This document shows positions 57,385-64,000 of a stretch of 64,000 nt of DNA, piece by piece (position 1 is the stretch's first letter; each line of letters begins with the position of its first letter). The stretch spans positions 182,300-246,299 of the forward strand of contig NZ_KE383916.1 of the NCBI RefSeq assembly GCF_000422765.1, read 5' to 3'. The position numbers were made by a program, and so were the translations under genes. Source of the DNA: Neptunomonas japonica DSM 18939. GTDB taxonomy: Bacteria > Pseudomonadota > Gammaproteobacteria > Pseudomonadales > Balneatricaceae. The notes under the pieces are model-generated. The model was not told the origin of the DNA. It saw only the letters and a list, made by a program, of their open reading frames with translations, and ran no database searches.

Positions 57385-58617
57385 TTATACCAAAATTTCC
57401 GCAGGGTGTGGATGACTTAAAAAGTCCCTTGGGCTAGCGCTGAGGCCGTAAGCGCCAGATTGGTAAACGGCTATCAAGTCACCTATGCATACCTCAGGTA
57501 ATACTGTTTTATCAGCAATAATATCTAACGGTGTGCATAAAGGGCCCACAATATTAACTTTTTCAGTTGTTTGGCTTGTTACGCGATTCGCGATGCAAAC
57601 AGGGTAGTTTTTGCGAATAATTTGCCCAAAGTTTCCAGAAGCGGATAAGTGGTGATGTAATCCGCCGTTGGTGATTGCGTATTTTTCTCCGCGCGATTCT
57701 TTGCATTCAACTACTTCACTAACATAAAGCCCAGCCTCACCTACAAAGTATCGGCCTAGCTCCATGACGATTTCAGCTTCAGGTAGGCGCTCTTGTGCTT
57801 CTTTTATCAAGGGCTTCAGGTTTTCCGCAATTTCACCTAGGGGTAGCGTTGCTTCGCCGGGGAAGTAAGGGATTCCTAAGCCGCCGCCAATGTTCAACCA
57901 AGTGATGGGTTGTGGGGCAAACTCTGCTAATCGGTAAGCTAAAGCAAACGTTTTTGTTTGCGCTTCAATAATGGCTTCAGGGCGAAGGTTTTGAGAACCG
58001 CTAAAGATATGAAAGCCTTTGAAATTAAGGTTGAGTTGTCCGCAACGCTGTAGCATATCAGGCACGCGTTCTGCATCAACGCCAAAAGGCTTTGGTCCGC
58101 CACCCATTTTCATGCCAGACGTTTTTAATTCAAAATCTGGATTAACACGAATAGATACATTTGGAAGAACAGAAATAGCATCGCCTATTTGAGCGATACG
58201 CTCCATCTCTCCCTCAGACTCCATGTTGATGATAATACCCGCCGCGACAGCTGATTTTAGCTCGGCATCTGTTTTCCCTGGGCCTGCAAAGCTTATGGTT
58301 AGCGGATCAATGCCTGTGTTTAACGCTACTTGCATTTCTGCTACTGAAGCAACATCAATACCATCAGTCAATTGAGAGAGGTGTTGGACCACGGCGGGCA
58401 TAGGGTTTGCTTTCATGGCGTAATGTAAGTGCAGGCCTTCTGGCAATGATTCGCGTAAGATTTCAACTTTTCTTGTCATGATGTTGCGATCATAAACGTA
58501 AAAAGGAGTCTTCCCTGTGCGTATAGCGAGGCGCTCTATAGATATTCCGCCGGCGTGAAGGTGGTTGTCAATCACCGGAAACCAGTCCATGTTGGCATGC
58601 TTAGGTGCTTCTTTCAT
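57385..58617 (-). CDS. PLP-dependent decarboxylase, exosortase A system-associated
   Basis: A 410-residue fold-III PLP enzyme of the ornithine/diaminopimelate decarboxylase type. The PLP lysine is in YAMKANPMPAVV. ASVAEMQVALNTG, FHIFSGSQNL and NIGGGLGIPY (phosphate loop) follow, then ELGRYFVGEAGLYV, and the catalytic cysteine from the other subunit is in GPLCTPLDI with YQSGAYGLSASP after it. It matches the XrtA-linked subfamily (TIGR03099, recalled). It is not a housekeeping LysA, since it lacks the lysA/dapF context. It ends one base from the ligase gene, and the two probably act in sequence on one substrate. Confidence 0.88.
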   Translation of the reverse strand: MKEAPKHANMDWFPVIDNHLHAGGISIERLAIRTGKTPFYVYDRNIMTRKVEILRESLPEGLHLHYAMKANPMPAVVQHLSQLTDGIDVASVAEMQVALNTGIDPLTISFAGPGKTDAELKSAVAAGIIINMESEGEMERIAQIGDAISVLPNVSIRVNPDFELKTSGMKMGGGPKPFGVDAERVPDMLQRCGQLNLNFKGFHIFSGSQNLRPEAIIEAQTKTFALAYRLAEFAPQPITWLNIGGGLGIPYFPGEATLPLGEIAENLKPLIKEAQERLPEAEIVMELGRYFVGEAGLYVSEVVECKESRGEKYAITNGGLHHHLSASGNFGQIIRKNYPVCIANRVTSQTTEKVNIVGPLCTPLDIIADKTVLPEVCIGDLIAVYQSGAYGLSASPRDFLSHPHPAEILV

Positions 58618-60203
58618 TAAGATGCAGACTCCTGGAAAATGTCTTTATATTCGGTAGCAAGTGTCTTTCGATCAATCTTGCCATTTTGGTTTCGCGGTAA
58701 GGTATCTATAAATATGATTTTTTTAGGCAGCATGAAGTTAGGTAGTTCTTTTTGACAATACTGCAAGAGAGATCGCTCATTGCAGTCCGGGCCGGCAATC
58801 GCTAATAGTAGGATAGCTTGTCCTAATTGTGGATGTGCTACTCCTAAAGCGACTACCTCTTTTATGAGGCTAGAGCTATAAAGTACCTCTTCGACCTCTG
58901 TTGGGCTTACTCTGTAGCCAGATGTTTTTATCATTTCATCTTTTCGGCTAATGAAATATAAAAAGCCTTCCTCATCTTTTTTAACTTGATCACCAGACCA
59001 TACAGCAATCTCTGTTAATGGTATTTCAGGGTGTTTGTTGGGGATTGCTTTAAAGCGCTCAGCCGTTTTTGCTGGATCATTCCAGTACCCCATAGATACA
59101 AGAGAGCCTCTATGCACCAGCTCGCCAGGTTCACCAGGAGCGCATTCAGTACCGTCTTCTCGAAGCACTAATATTTCTGCATTAGGAATGGCCTTGCCCA
59201 TGGATTCCGGTCGAATAGCAACTTGCTCTGGTGGTAGGTACGTTGATCTAAACGCTTCGGTTAAGCCATACATTAAATAAACAGCTGTAGCAGGAAGATA
59301 CTTGACTAGCTTGTGGGTGGTCGCAACTGGCATTGCGCCACCCGTATTGGTTATGTAGCGCAGTGATTTTTTAGTTTCTTCTGGCCACTCAAGTTCCGCC
59401 AGCTGGTTCCATAAAGGGGGTACCGCTGCTAGACCGGTTATTTGGAAACGAGCTGTTGCTTTAATAACATCCCTAGGAAGTAGGTAATCCATTAAAACAA
59501 CGGAGGCACCAACTGAAAAAGCTGTTGTTAATTGGCTAAGGCCGTAATCAAAACTAAAAGGCAGAACAGCTAATAAGCAGTCTTGTGCTGAGTTTTCTAA
59601 ATAACTGGCAACGCTATGCGCACCTGTAAGCATGTTCTTGTGTGATAAAACGACGCCTTTAGGGTTTCCTGTACTGCCGGAAGTATAAAGAATGGCAGCC
59701 ATATCGGTATCTATAAGTCGAATGCTGGTGTTAGTTTCAGCTTCAGCACAAGGAGTGTGCCAGCGAATAATCGTTATTTGAGGTAAGAGGTCTTCAGGGA
59801 TTTCCCCTTTGTCCACTAATATAATAGAGCGAAGATCGTGACAATCAATGAGTGTGTCCTTAAGCAGTTTGAGGCGGTCAGATGATGTAACCAGCGTTCG
59901 AACATTGCAGTCTTTGAGAATATAAGAAACTTGTTGGGGCTTTAATAGTGGATTAACGGGTACAAATACGCCACCTGCCTGCGCCGTGCCAAAAATAGTA
60001 AATACAGTTTCAGGTATCTTGGGAAGGTATACAGCAACCCTTTCACCTGGCAGGGTGTTTAAACTGAGAAGTTTTTGGCAAGCGTGGTCTGTTTGAAATT
60101 TCAAATCAGAATAGGTAAAGACCTCATTTTTATGAAGCAGAGCATTGGCAGCTGGAGTGATATCAGCTTGCTTCTGAATGAGGTCGTATAGCAATTCTGG
60201 CAT
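58617..60203 (-). CDS. AMP-forming acyl-CoA/ACP ligase, exosortase A system-associated
   Basis: A 528-residue ANL-superfamily adenylating enzyme. The P-loop is LYTSGSTGNPKGVVLSHKNM, motif A5 is YGLTEAFRSTYLPPE, the hinge region is DEMIKTSGYRVSPTEVEEVL and the catalytic lysine is in PRNQNGKIDRKTL. It corresponds to the XrtA ligase family (TIGR03098, recalled). It would activate a carboxylic or amino acid and load it on CoA or on the nearby carrier protein. It overlaps the decarboxylase gene by one base and is divergent from the protease gene. Confidence 0.9.
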   Translation of the reverse strand: MPELLYDLIQKQADITPAANALLHKNEVFTYSDLKFQTDHACQKLLSLNTLPGERVAVYLPKIPETVFTIFGTAQAGGVFVPVNPLLKPQQVSYILKDCNVRTLVTSSDRLKLLKDTLIDCHDLRSIILVDKGEIPEDLLPQITIIRWHTPCAEAETNTSIRLIDTDMAAILYTSGSTGNPKGVVLSHKNMLTGAHSVASYLENSAQDCLLAVLPFSFDYGLSQLTTAFSVGASVVLMDYLLPRDVIKATARFQITGLAAVPPLWNQLAELEWPEETKKSLRYITNTGGAMPVATTHKLVKYLPATAVYLMYGLTEAFRSTYLPPEQVAIRPESMGKAIPNAEILVLREDGTECAPGEPGELVHRGSLVSMGYWNDPAKTAERFKAIPNKHPEIPLTEIAVWSGDQVKKDEEGFLYFISRKDEMIKTSGYRVSPTEVEEVLYSSSLIKEVVALGVAHPQLGQAILLLAIAGPDCNERSLLQYCQKELPNFMLPKKIIFIDTLPRNQNGKIDRKTLATEYKDIFQESAS

Positions 60204-60253
60204 GTTGCATCCTTATAAGCGGAAACGGTATGAATAATTCCTTGATAATCTCT

Positions 60254-60259
60254 ATTATA
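60254..60259 (-). promoter_or_regulatory. Possible -10 element for the ligase-decarboxylase unit
   Basis: On the minus strand TATAAT lies about 50 bases upstream of the ligase ATG. The -35 at 17 bases upstream is poor, so this is a weak prediction only. Confidence 0.3.
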
Positions 60260-60336
60260 GCTTTTTACATTCGGCTGTATATGTTGGCTCTACAGGTTGT
60301 ATACTGATTTTTAAGAATAATATCAAAGGAAGGGTT

Positions 60337-61116
60337 ATGTTCAGTAAAAAATTTTTAATGTGCTTCATTTTCCTATGTTTAGGTGTATGGAGCCTTAATT
60401 TGCGTGCGGCGTTGCCTGACACGATCGATAAAATTCGAGGGAGTATAGTTGCGGTAGGAAGTATTTATCCTAGTAAACGTGTTTCAGGCAACAAGCCAAA
60501 AGCAGTCTACAGTGGCACAGGTTTTGTTGTGGGGAATGGGCGCCAGGTTGTGACAAATTATCATGTCATTACTGCGCGTGAATTAGATGTAGGGAAGAAT
60601 GAGAAATTCGCTATTTTTAGTGGCCGTGGAAAAGCAGCAAAAGCACGTGCTGCAAGGGTTGTTCGTACGGATCCAGAGCATGATCTTGCATTATTAGAGT
60701 TTGAAGGGCCTGCATTGCCTGTAATGAAGCTTGCGGGTACTAAGTGGTTACGTGAGGGTAGTGAAGTCGCGTTTACTGGGTTTCCTATTGGTATGGTTTT
60801 GGGTATGTACCCAATCACTCATAAAGGAATTATTGCCTCGGTTACGCCTATTGTTATACCTGCTCAGTCATCTAAGCAGCTAACTTCTGCTCAGATAAAA
60901 AGGTTGAGAAACCCGCTTCAGGTCTATCAATTAGATGCTATTGCTTATCCCGGCAATAGTGGCAGCCCTGTGTATGAGGTAAGCAGTGGGCGTGTTGTAG
61001 GTGTAGTCAACAGTGTGTTTGTTAAAGGGACAAAAGAGTCAGTATTGGAGCGCCCTTCAGGCATCAGTTACGCAATACCCGTAAAATTTGTACATCAACT
61101 GTTAAAAAGTCTCTGA
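60337..61116 (+). CDS. Exported trypsin-like serine protease
   Basis: The 259-residue protein has a signal peptide (FLMCFIFLCLGVWSLNLRA) and a chymotrypsin fold. H76 is in VTNYHVITAREL, D116 in DPEHDLALLEF and S208 in YPGNSGSPVYEV. The catalytic triad is therefore complete. It lacks a PDZ domain, unlike DegP/DegS. A good AAGGAAGGG precedes the ATG. It could process secreted proteins of the PEP-CTERM system, an inference from position only. It is followed 26 bases later by the tyrosine phosphatase gene. Confidence 0.87.
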   Translation: MFSKKFLMCFIFLCLGVWSLNLRAALPDTIDKIRGSIVAVGSIYPSKRVSGNKPKAVYSGTGFVVGNGRQVVTNYHVITARELDVGKNEKFAIFSGRGKAAKARAARVVRTDPEHDLALLEFEGPALPVMKLAGTKWLREGSEVAFTGFPIGMVLGMYPITHKGIIASVTPIVIPAQSSKQLTSAQIKRLRNPLQVYQLDAIAYPGNSGSPVYEVSSGRVVGVVNSVFVKGTKESVLERPSGISYAIPVKFVHQLLKSL

Positions 61117-61142
61117 TTTAGTATTGTCTTTGAGAGGTCGCT

Positions 61143-61667
61143 TTGCTTTCTGAACTGTATCGTAAGTTTTTTGGGGAGCCATCTGCGCCTGTATCGGTGT
61201 TGGTGGTATGCATGGAAAATATATGTCGTTCACCGATATTGGAGGGGGTTTTAAAGAAAGCGTTGGCTGAGCAGGGGCTTTCTGGATTGGTAAGAGTTGA
61301 TTCTGCGGGCACGTATGCCTCTCAGCCAGGAAGTAAACCTGATGTAAGAGCTGTGAAGGTTGCTAGGGAAAAGGGTGTTGATATTAGTCGAATACGCTCG
61401 AGGAGAGTAAAAGTAGAAGATTATGATAAATATGATTACATCATTGCTGTAGATGATAGCGTTTTGCAGTTTTTAAATGAGGACTCATCTGGAGGTGGGC
61501 GTTGCCAGATAAGATCGCTGGTGTCTTTTATGGAGGAGCCCACATCAGATCAAGTTCCTGATCCGTATTATGGGAATGCAGCTAGTTTTCAGTTTGTATA
61601 TGATCTTATTGAAAAAGCGTCGGAAGAAATTGCATTATTTATTTCAAACGATTGTTTTAAAAAATAA
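61143..61667 (+). CDS. Low-molecular-weight protein-tyrosine phosphatase
   Basis: A 174-residue Wzb-like phosphatase. The P-loop VCMENICRSP has the nucleophile C23 and R29; the usual Gly after the variable residue is a Glu here. The general-acid motif VPDPYYG lies near the C-terminus. The start is TTG at 61143 with GAGAGG six bases upstream. In this window it is the only candidate to dephosphorylate the tyrosine cluster of the autokinase at 22.3 kb, although the two genes are 39 kb apart. Confidence 0.88.
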   Translation: MLSELYRKFFGEPSAPVSVLVVCMENICRSPILEGVLKKALAEQGLSGLVRVDSAGTYASQPGSKPDVRAVKVAREKGVDISRIRSRRVKVEDYDKYDYIIAVDDSVLQFLNEDSSGGGRCQIRSLVSFMEEPTSDQVPDPYYGNAASFQFVYDLIEKASEEIALFISNDCFKK

Positions 61668-61930
61668 ACATCTATTCTGTTTCTTTTCGTTATTTGATAT
61701 AAAAGCTTAAAGAAGGATGAATATTATGTAGTATAAAATTTTTATTTTTATCTTTAGTATATGCGGTCTCAAAAAGGAGACACTATAACTGTTTGTTTTT
61801 AAGTGATTTATTGTTATTTGCTTATATGTTGTCTGCTTTTTTAGACGGCGTTTTTAGTTTTTTTTACTTATATAATCATTTCAAATAATCTTTCCCTGTG
61901 AAATCATAGGGTTTTTAGTAAACGGTCAAA

Positions 61931-61946
61931 TGGTATGTCTCTTGCA
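61931..61946 (+). promoter_or_regulatory. Candidate sigma54 promoter upstream of the PEP-CTERM acyltransferase
   Basis: TGGTATGTCTCTTGCA has GG and GC exactly twelve bases apart and an excellent TTGCA -12 box. It lies about 60 bases before the small ORF at 62006 and 179 bases before the acyltransferase ATG. PEP-CTERM systems often contain the sigma54-dependent regulator PrsR, which fits. Confidence 0.6.
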
Positions 61947-62005
61947 TGATTGCCTAGTGTCAGTATTTTCTGCACAAAAGAATGTTAAGGTGATGGGGCT
62001 TGAAT

Positions 62006-62122
62006 ATGAACGTGTTACATTTTAGTAAAAATTTATTTATCTATGCCTATGAGTGTATTGTTTCGTTACCTTTTGGTGCTTATGGGCAGGGTGGCTCGAT
62101 AACGACTTTAAAGAATAATTAA
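62006..62122 (+). CDS. Possible 38-residue leader ORF
   Basis: An ATG preceded by a G-rich stretch opens 38 codons (MNVLHFSKNLFIYAYECIVS then a Gly-rich end) and stops two bases before the acyltransferase ATG. It resembles no family I know. It could be a translated leader that couples to the acyltransferase, whose own ribosome-binding site is weak. It could equally be chance; codon composition is not informative at this length. Confidence 0.3.
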   Translation: MNVLHFSKNLFIYAYECIVSLPFGAYGQGGSITTLKNN

Positions 62123-62124
62123 AA

Positions 62125-62991
62125 ATGTCTATTCAACCGTCTAAAATATCGCTTCTTCATAAATCTGAGATTTCTCAGCCTCCTGTTCGTTATAAGCTGG
62201 CTACTACGCAAGACGAGCTCATGCAGGCATTTGAGTTAGTGTGGCAAAGATATACTAAGGTAGGTTTGCATCCGCTGGATAGTATCGGAAAGCGGGTTAC
62301 CAAGTACCACCTTTTGCCTAAGACAAAAGTGTTTATCGCTTCGTCATTCGAGCTGTGCGATAAGAATGGAAAACCTGAATATAAAGACAAAGTTATTGGG
62401 ACGCTCACCGTGGTCCACGACAGCAGTTTTGGTTTGCCGGCTGAAGAGCTGTGTAAAAAAGATATAGTCGAGCTGCGCCGAAATGGTGAGGAAGTAGCAG
62501 AAATCACCAGTTTTGTTTGTAATCAAGACGGGCAAGATAAGCGTGTTTTTTTGAAGCTGTTTCGTTTGGCTTATGAGTATTGCTCTAAAAGTAATGTGTC
62601 AGGAGTTATTGCTTCGCTTACCCAAAGACATATAGGTTTTTATCGTAGGTTTTTAGGTTTCCAGGCTCTCGGTCAGCTTTCTGGCTATAAATTTGGGAAT
62701 GGTGCGGTGGTTCAGGCACATTTTGCTCATTTGAAAAATGGTCGTGATTTACTTGAGAGGCGCACAGCGGCGCTATTCGAAGAAGATGAGTGGAGAGATT
62801 TTTGGGGTAATGAGGCTGAAGAAATGTTGACGGAATCTTTGAAGATAAAACCTCTAGAGAGTGTGCAGTTAAGGTCGATCATTACAAGTTGTTCAAGTCT
62901 TCAATCACAAATTGATGCACAAACAGCAAGCGCATTAAATATTGAATATAGTAAATATGGTGTTGAGTTAGGCTTGGTTCCAATGAGCTAG
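62125..62991 (+). CDS. PEP-CTERM/exosortase system-associated acyltransferase
   Basis: This 288-residue protein matches the acyltransferase family linked to exosortases (TIGR03694, recalled), distantly like LuxI-type autoinducer synthases and GNATs. Visible are YKLATTQDELMQAFELVWQR, KVFIASSFELCDKNGKPEYK, VIGTLTVVHDSSFGLPAEEL, AEITSFVCNQDGQDKRVFLK and VIASLTQRHIGFYRRFLGFQ. It is monocistronic, apart from the possible leader ORF. It has a sigma54-like site upstream and a strong terminator downstream. Its acyl donor and acceptor are unknown. Confidence 0.87.
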   Translation: MSIQPSKISLLHKSEISQPPVRYKLATTQDELMQAFELVWQRYTKVGLHPLDSIGKRVTKYHLLPKTKVFIASSFELCDKNGKPEYKDKVIGTLTVVHDSSFGLPAEELCKKDIVELRRNGEEVAEITSFVCNQDGQDKRVFLKLFRLAYEYCSKSNVSGVIASLTQRHIGFYRRFLGFQALGQLSGYKFGNGAVVQAHFAHLKNGRDLLERRTAALFEEDEWRDFWGNEAEEMLTESLKIKPLESVQLRSIITSCSSLQSQIDAQTASALNIEYSKYGVELGLVPMS

Positions 62992-63113
62992 GGTTTGGGG
63001 TTATTTGTTGGTAGGTATGCTTAGTTTGGTTGTGCTGGCTTTTAGCTGCTTTCAAGAAGGCTGGATTTAGTTCTTTTTTGATGAAGTTTAGTTCACCAGC
63101 TTAGTTATTGTAG

Positions 63114-63140
63114 GCCATATCTTATGATATGGCTTTTTTG
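63114..63140 (+). terminator. Rho-independent terminator after the acyltransferase gene
   Basis: The perfect eight-base stem GCCATATC (63114-63121) and GATATGGC (63126-63133), with a TTAT loop, is followed directly by TTTTTTG. Confidence 0.88.
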
Positions 63141-63256
63141 TTTTCGTCTGTGTAATTTATTTTGATTAAGGTGTGAGTGTCAGTTTTTTTTACATTGCTG
63201 TTCGTTGGTAATTTATTTTTTTTCATAAGTAATTGATAATTATTGCTTTATTAAAG

Positions 63257-63272
63257 TTGGCCCGTTGCGTGC
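63257..63272 (+). promoter_or_regulatory. Sigma54 promoter of pepA
   Basis: TGGCCCGTTGCGTGCA differs from the consensus TGGCACG-N4-TTGCA at two positions, with correct twelve-base GG-to-GC spacing. It lies 64 bases upstream of the pepA ATG. It is the best sigma54 match in the window. Confidence 0.75.
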
Positions 63273-63335
63273 ATTAATTGCGGCAAGCAAAGGGCAGGTT
63301 GAACGGCTCCCACATAATATTTAAGGAACTATGCA

Positions 63336-64000
63336 ATGATGAAGTCAGCTAAGAAAATGTTTTACCCTGCAGCACTGGCAGCAGGTGTATTGTTAAGCTC
63401 AAGTGCAATGGCATTTGAAGACTTTCAGGTAACTGAGGGGTCAGTTCCTGGCGCAGCAGTAAATACTTTTACTGCTGATCGTATTGTTGGTGGTTATCAG
63501 GAAATCGTTACTTTTGGTGCGGGCACGTTTGATGTATCTATTCTTTGGACTGCTGGGCAGTTCTTTAACGATGGTGTAAATGTTGCAAGCCAGGTAGGCG
63601 GTTTTGGTGCTGGTTCTTATGACATGTACGGTTTGTTCCAAGCAAGCGGTACATTTGTTTCTGATGGTTCAGGTGGTTCACTTTTCAGCTTTAACAGCGG
63701 TGGAACATTAGATCTGTTGATCGATGCAGATAAAGATAATGCGTACACAGCACCGTTAACGGGTGACTTGGCGTGGACTGCTACAGGTAATACTGCAGAT
63801 GATATCTTGCTTGCTACAGGTGAAGTATTAAGCGGTGCAGGTGTTTTAGATCCTACGCTTAGCACATGTGGCCCAGGCGTAAACTGTGGTAGCTTTGGTA
63901 CTAACACAGATTTCAATCTTACAGCTGCAGGTAAAGATTTCTTTACTGCTCCTATTCCTTTCTACAATGTATCTTTCCAATCAGGGCAGTTTGATCAGTT
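63336..64000 (+). CDS. pepA: PepA-like flocculation-associated PEP-CTERM protein, N-terminal part
   Basis: This is an exported protein cut by the window edge after 221 codons. The signal peptide is MMKSAKKMFYPAALAAGVLL followed by a cleavage site near SSAMA. The mature part begins FEDFQVTEGSVPGAAVNTF and goes on with ADRIVGGYQEIVTFGAG, GSYDMYGLFQASGTF and LDLLIDADKDNAYTAPL. These resemble PepA, the abundant PEP-CTERM protein needed for floc formation in Zoogloea. The C-terminal sorting signal should lie just beyond the window, so substrate status for XrtA is not seen directly. AAGGA lies eight bases before the ATG. A sigma54 promoter is upstream. Confidence 0.72.
   Translation, partial: MMKSAKKMFYPAALAAGVLLSSSAMAFEDFQVTEGSVPGAAVNTFTADRIVGGYQEIVTFGAGTFDVSILWTAGQFFNDGVNVASQVGGFGAGSYDMYGLFQASGTFVSDGSGGSLFSFNSGGTLDLLIDADKDNAYTAPLTGDLAWTATGNTADDILLATGEVLSGAGVLDPTLSTCGPGVNCGSFGTNTDFNLTAAGKDFFTAPIPFYNVSFQSGQFDQ

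Larger units (their letters stand above)
61668..62124. other. AT-rich intergenic region with a candidate sigma54 promoter
   Basis: This stretch between the phosphatase and acyltransferase genes has no ORF of normal size. It holds a short hairpin (GTCTC-6-GAGAC at 61766-61781, without a T-tract), a GTCT-8-AGAC hairpin followed by T-runs near 61831-61865, the sigma54-like site at 61931 and a possible 38-codon ORF at 62006. Confidence 0.6.
62992..63335. other. Intergenic region with terminator and sigma54 promoter
   Basis: Between the acyltransferase and pepA I see no ORF. It holds the terminator at 63114-63140, an AT-rich stretch (63150-63250) where an enhancer-binding protein could bind, and the sigma54-like promoter at 63257-63272. 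Confidence 0.6.

Noticed and set aside
57385..58617. Decarboxylase as housekeeping LysA
   Set aside because: It has no dap genes nearby, is coupled to the XrtA ligase gene and matches the XrtA-linked subfamily.
61766..61781. GTCTC-GAGAC hairpin as the terminator of the phosphatase gene
   Set aside because: The stem is only five pairs and no T-tract follows.
53814..61837. Shared TGTCTGCT upstream of two sigma54-like sites as an enhancer motif
   Set aside because: It lies at very different distances (about 16 and about 94 bases) from the two promoters and is absent before pepA, so chance is likely.

Overview
The window looks like chromosome from a gammaproteobacterium with moderately low GC. 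By eye it is in the low forties percent overall and clearly more AT-rich around 37-43 kb. The housekeeping order (rpsU-yqeY-dnaG-rpoD; tsaD-folB-folK; lptD-surA-pdxA-rsmA-apaG-apaH-glpE; amgK-murU-djlA) resembles Oceanospirillales/Pseudomonadales-type genomes. A marine Oceanospirillales-like host is an inference. No rRNA, tRNA, CRISPR array, insertion sequence or phage gene was seen.

1-18.9 kb is core genome. It holds the minus-strand macromolecular synthesis operon (rpsU, yqeY, dnaG, truncated rpoD) with a textbook sigma70 promoter before rpsU. Next come tsaD/folB/folK and cca, and then the long minus-strand outer-membrane and stress operon from lptD to glpE. After these are the peptidoglycan-recycling pair amgK-murU, djlA, a DUF3530 protein, rpe and gph.

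19.1-36.5 kb is a near-complete exosortase A (XrtA)/PEP-CTERM exopolysaccharide locus. It encodes a lipoprotein exporter, chain-length regulator, tyrosine autokinase, outer-membrane barrel, two polysaccharide deacetylases, a FemAB-like protein, several glycosyltransferases, exosortase A fused to an EpsI-like domain, an asparagine-synthase-type amidotransferase and a Wzy/O-ligase-like polymerase. The XrtA-associated ATPase usually found after the barrel gene, and a priming sugar-phosphate transferase, are not in the window.

36.5-54 kb is a variable-looking accessory segment. It contains a TPR lipid/envelope-type protein, a WaaA(KdtA)-like transferase, a Wzx flippase, a pyruvyltransferase-like protein, an OafA-like acyltransferase, an SGNH hydrolase, a large VanZ-family membrane protein whose C-terminus looks like two ribbon-helix-helix units, an exported toroid/propeller-like protein, and a four-gene minus-strand operon (two asparagine-synthase-like enzymes without the glutaminase cysteine, a DegT aminotransferase and a GNAT).

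54-60.2 kb encodes the poorly understood XrtA-associated small-molecule branch: an acyl carrier protein, a fusion of XrtA hydrolases 2 and 1, a glycosyltransferase, a fold-III PLP decarboxylase and an AMP-forming ligase. 60.3-64 kb holds a trypsin-like protease, a low-molecular-weight tyrosine phosphatase, a LuxI-fold-like PEP-CTERM acyltransferase and the start of a PepA-like flocculation protein. Three sites with correct -24/-12 spacing (before acp, before the acyltransferase and before pepA) suggest that the exosortase substrate and the small-molecule branch share sigma54 control, while the polysaccharide machinery itself shows no such site.
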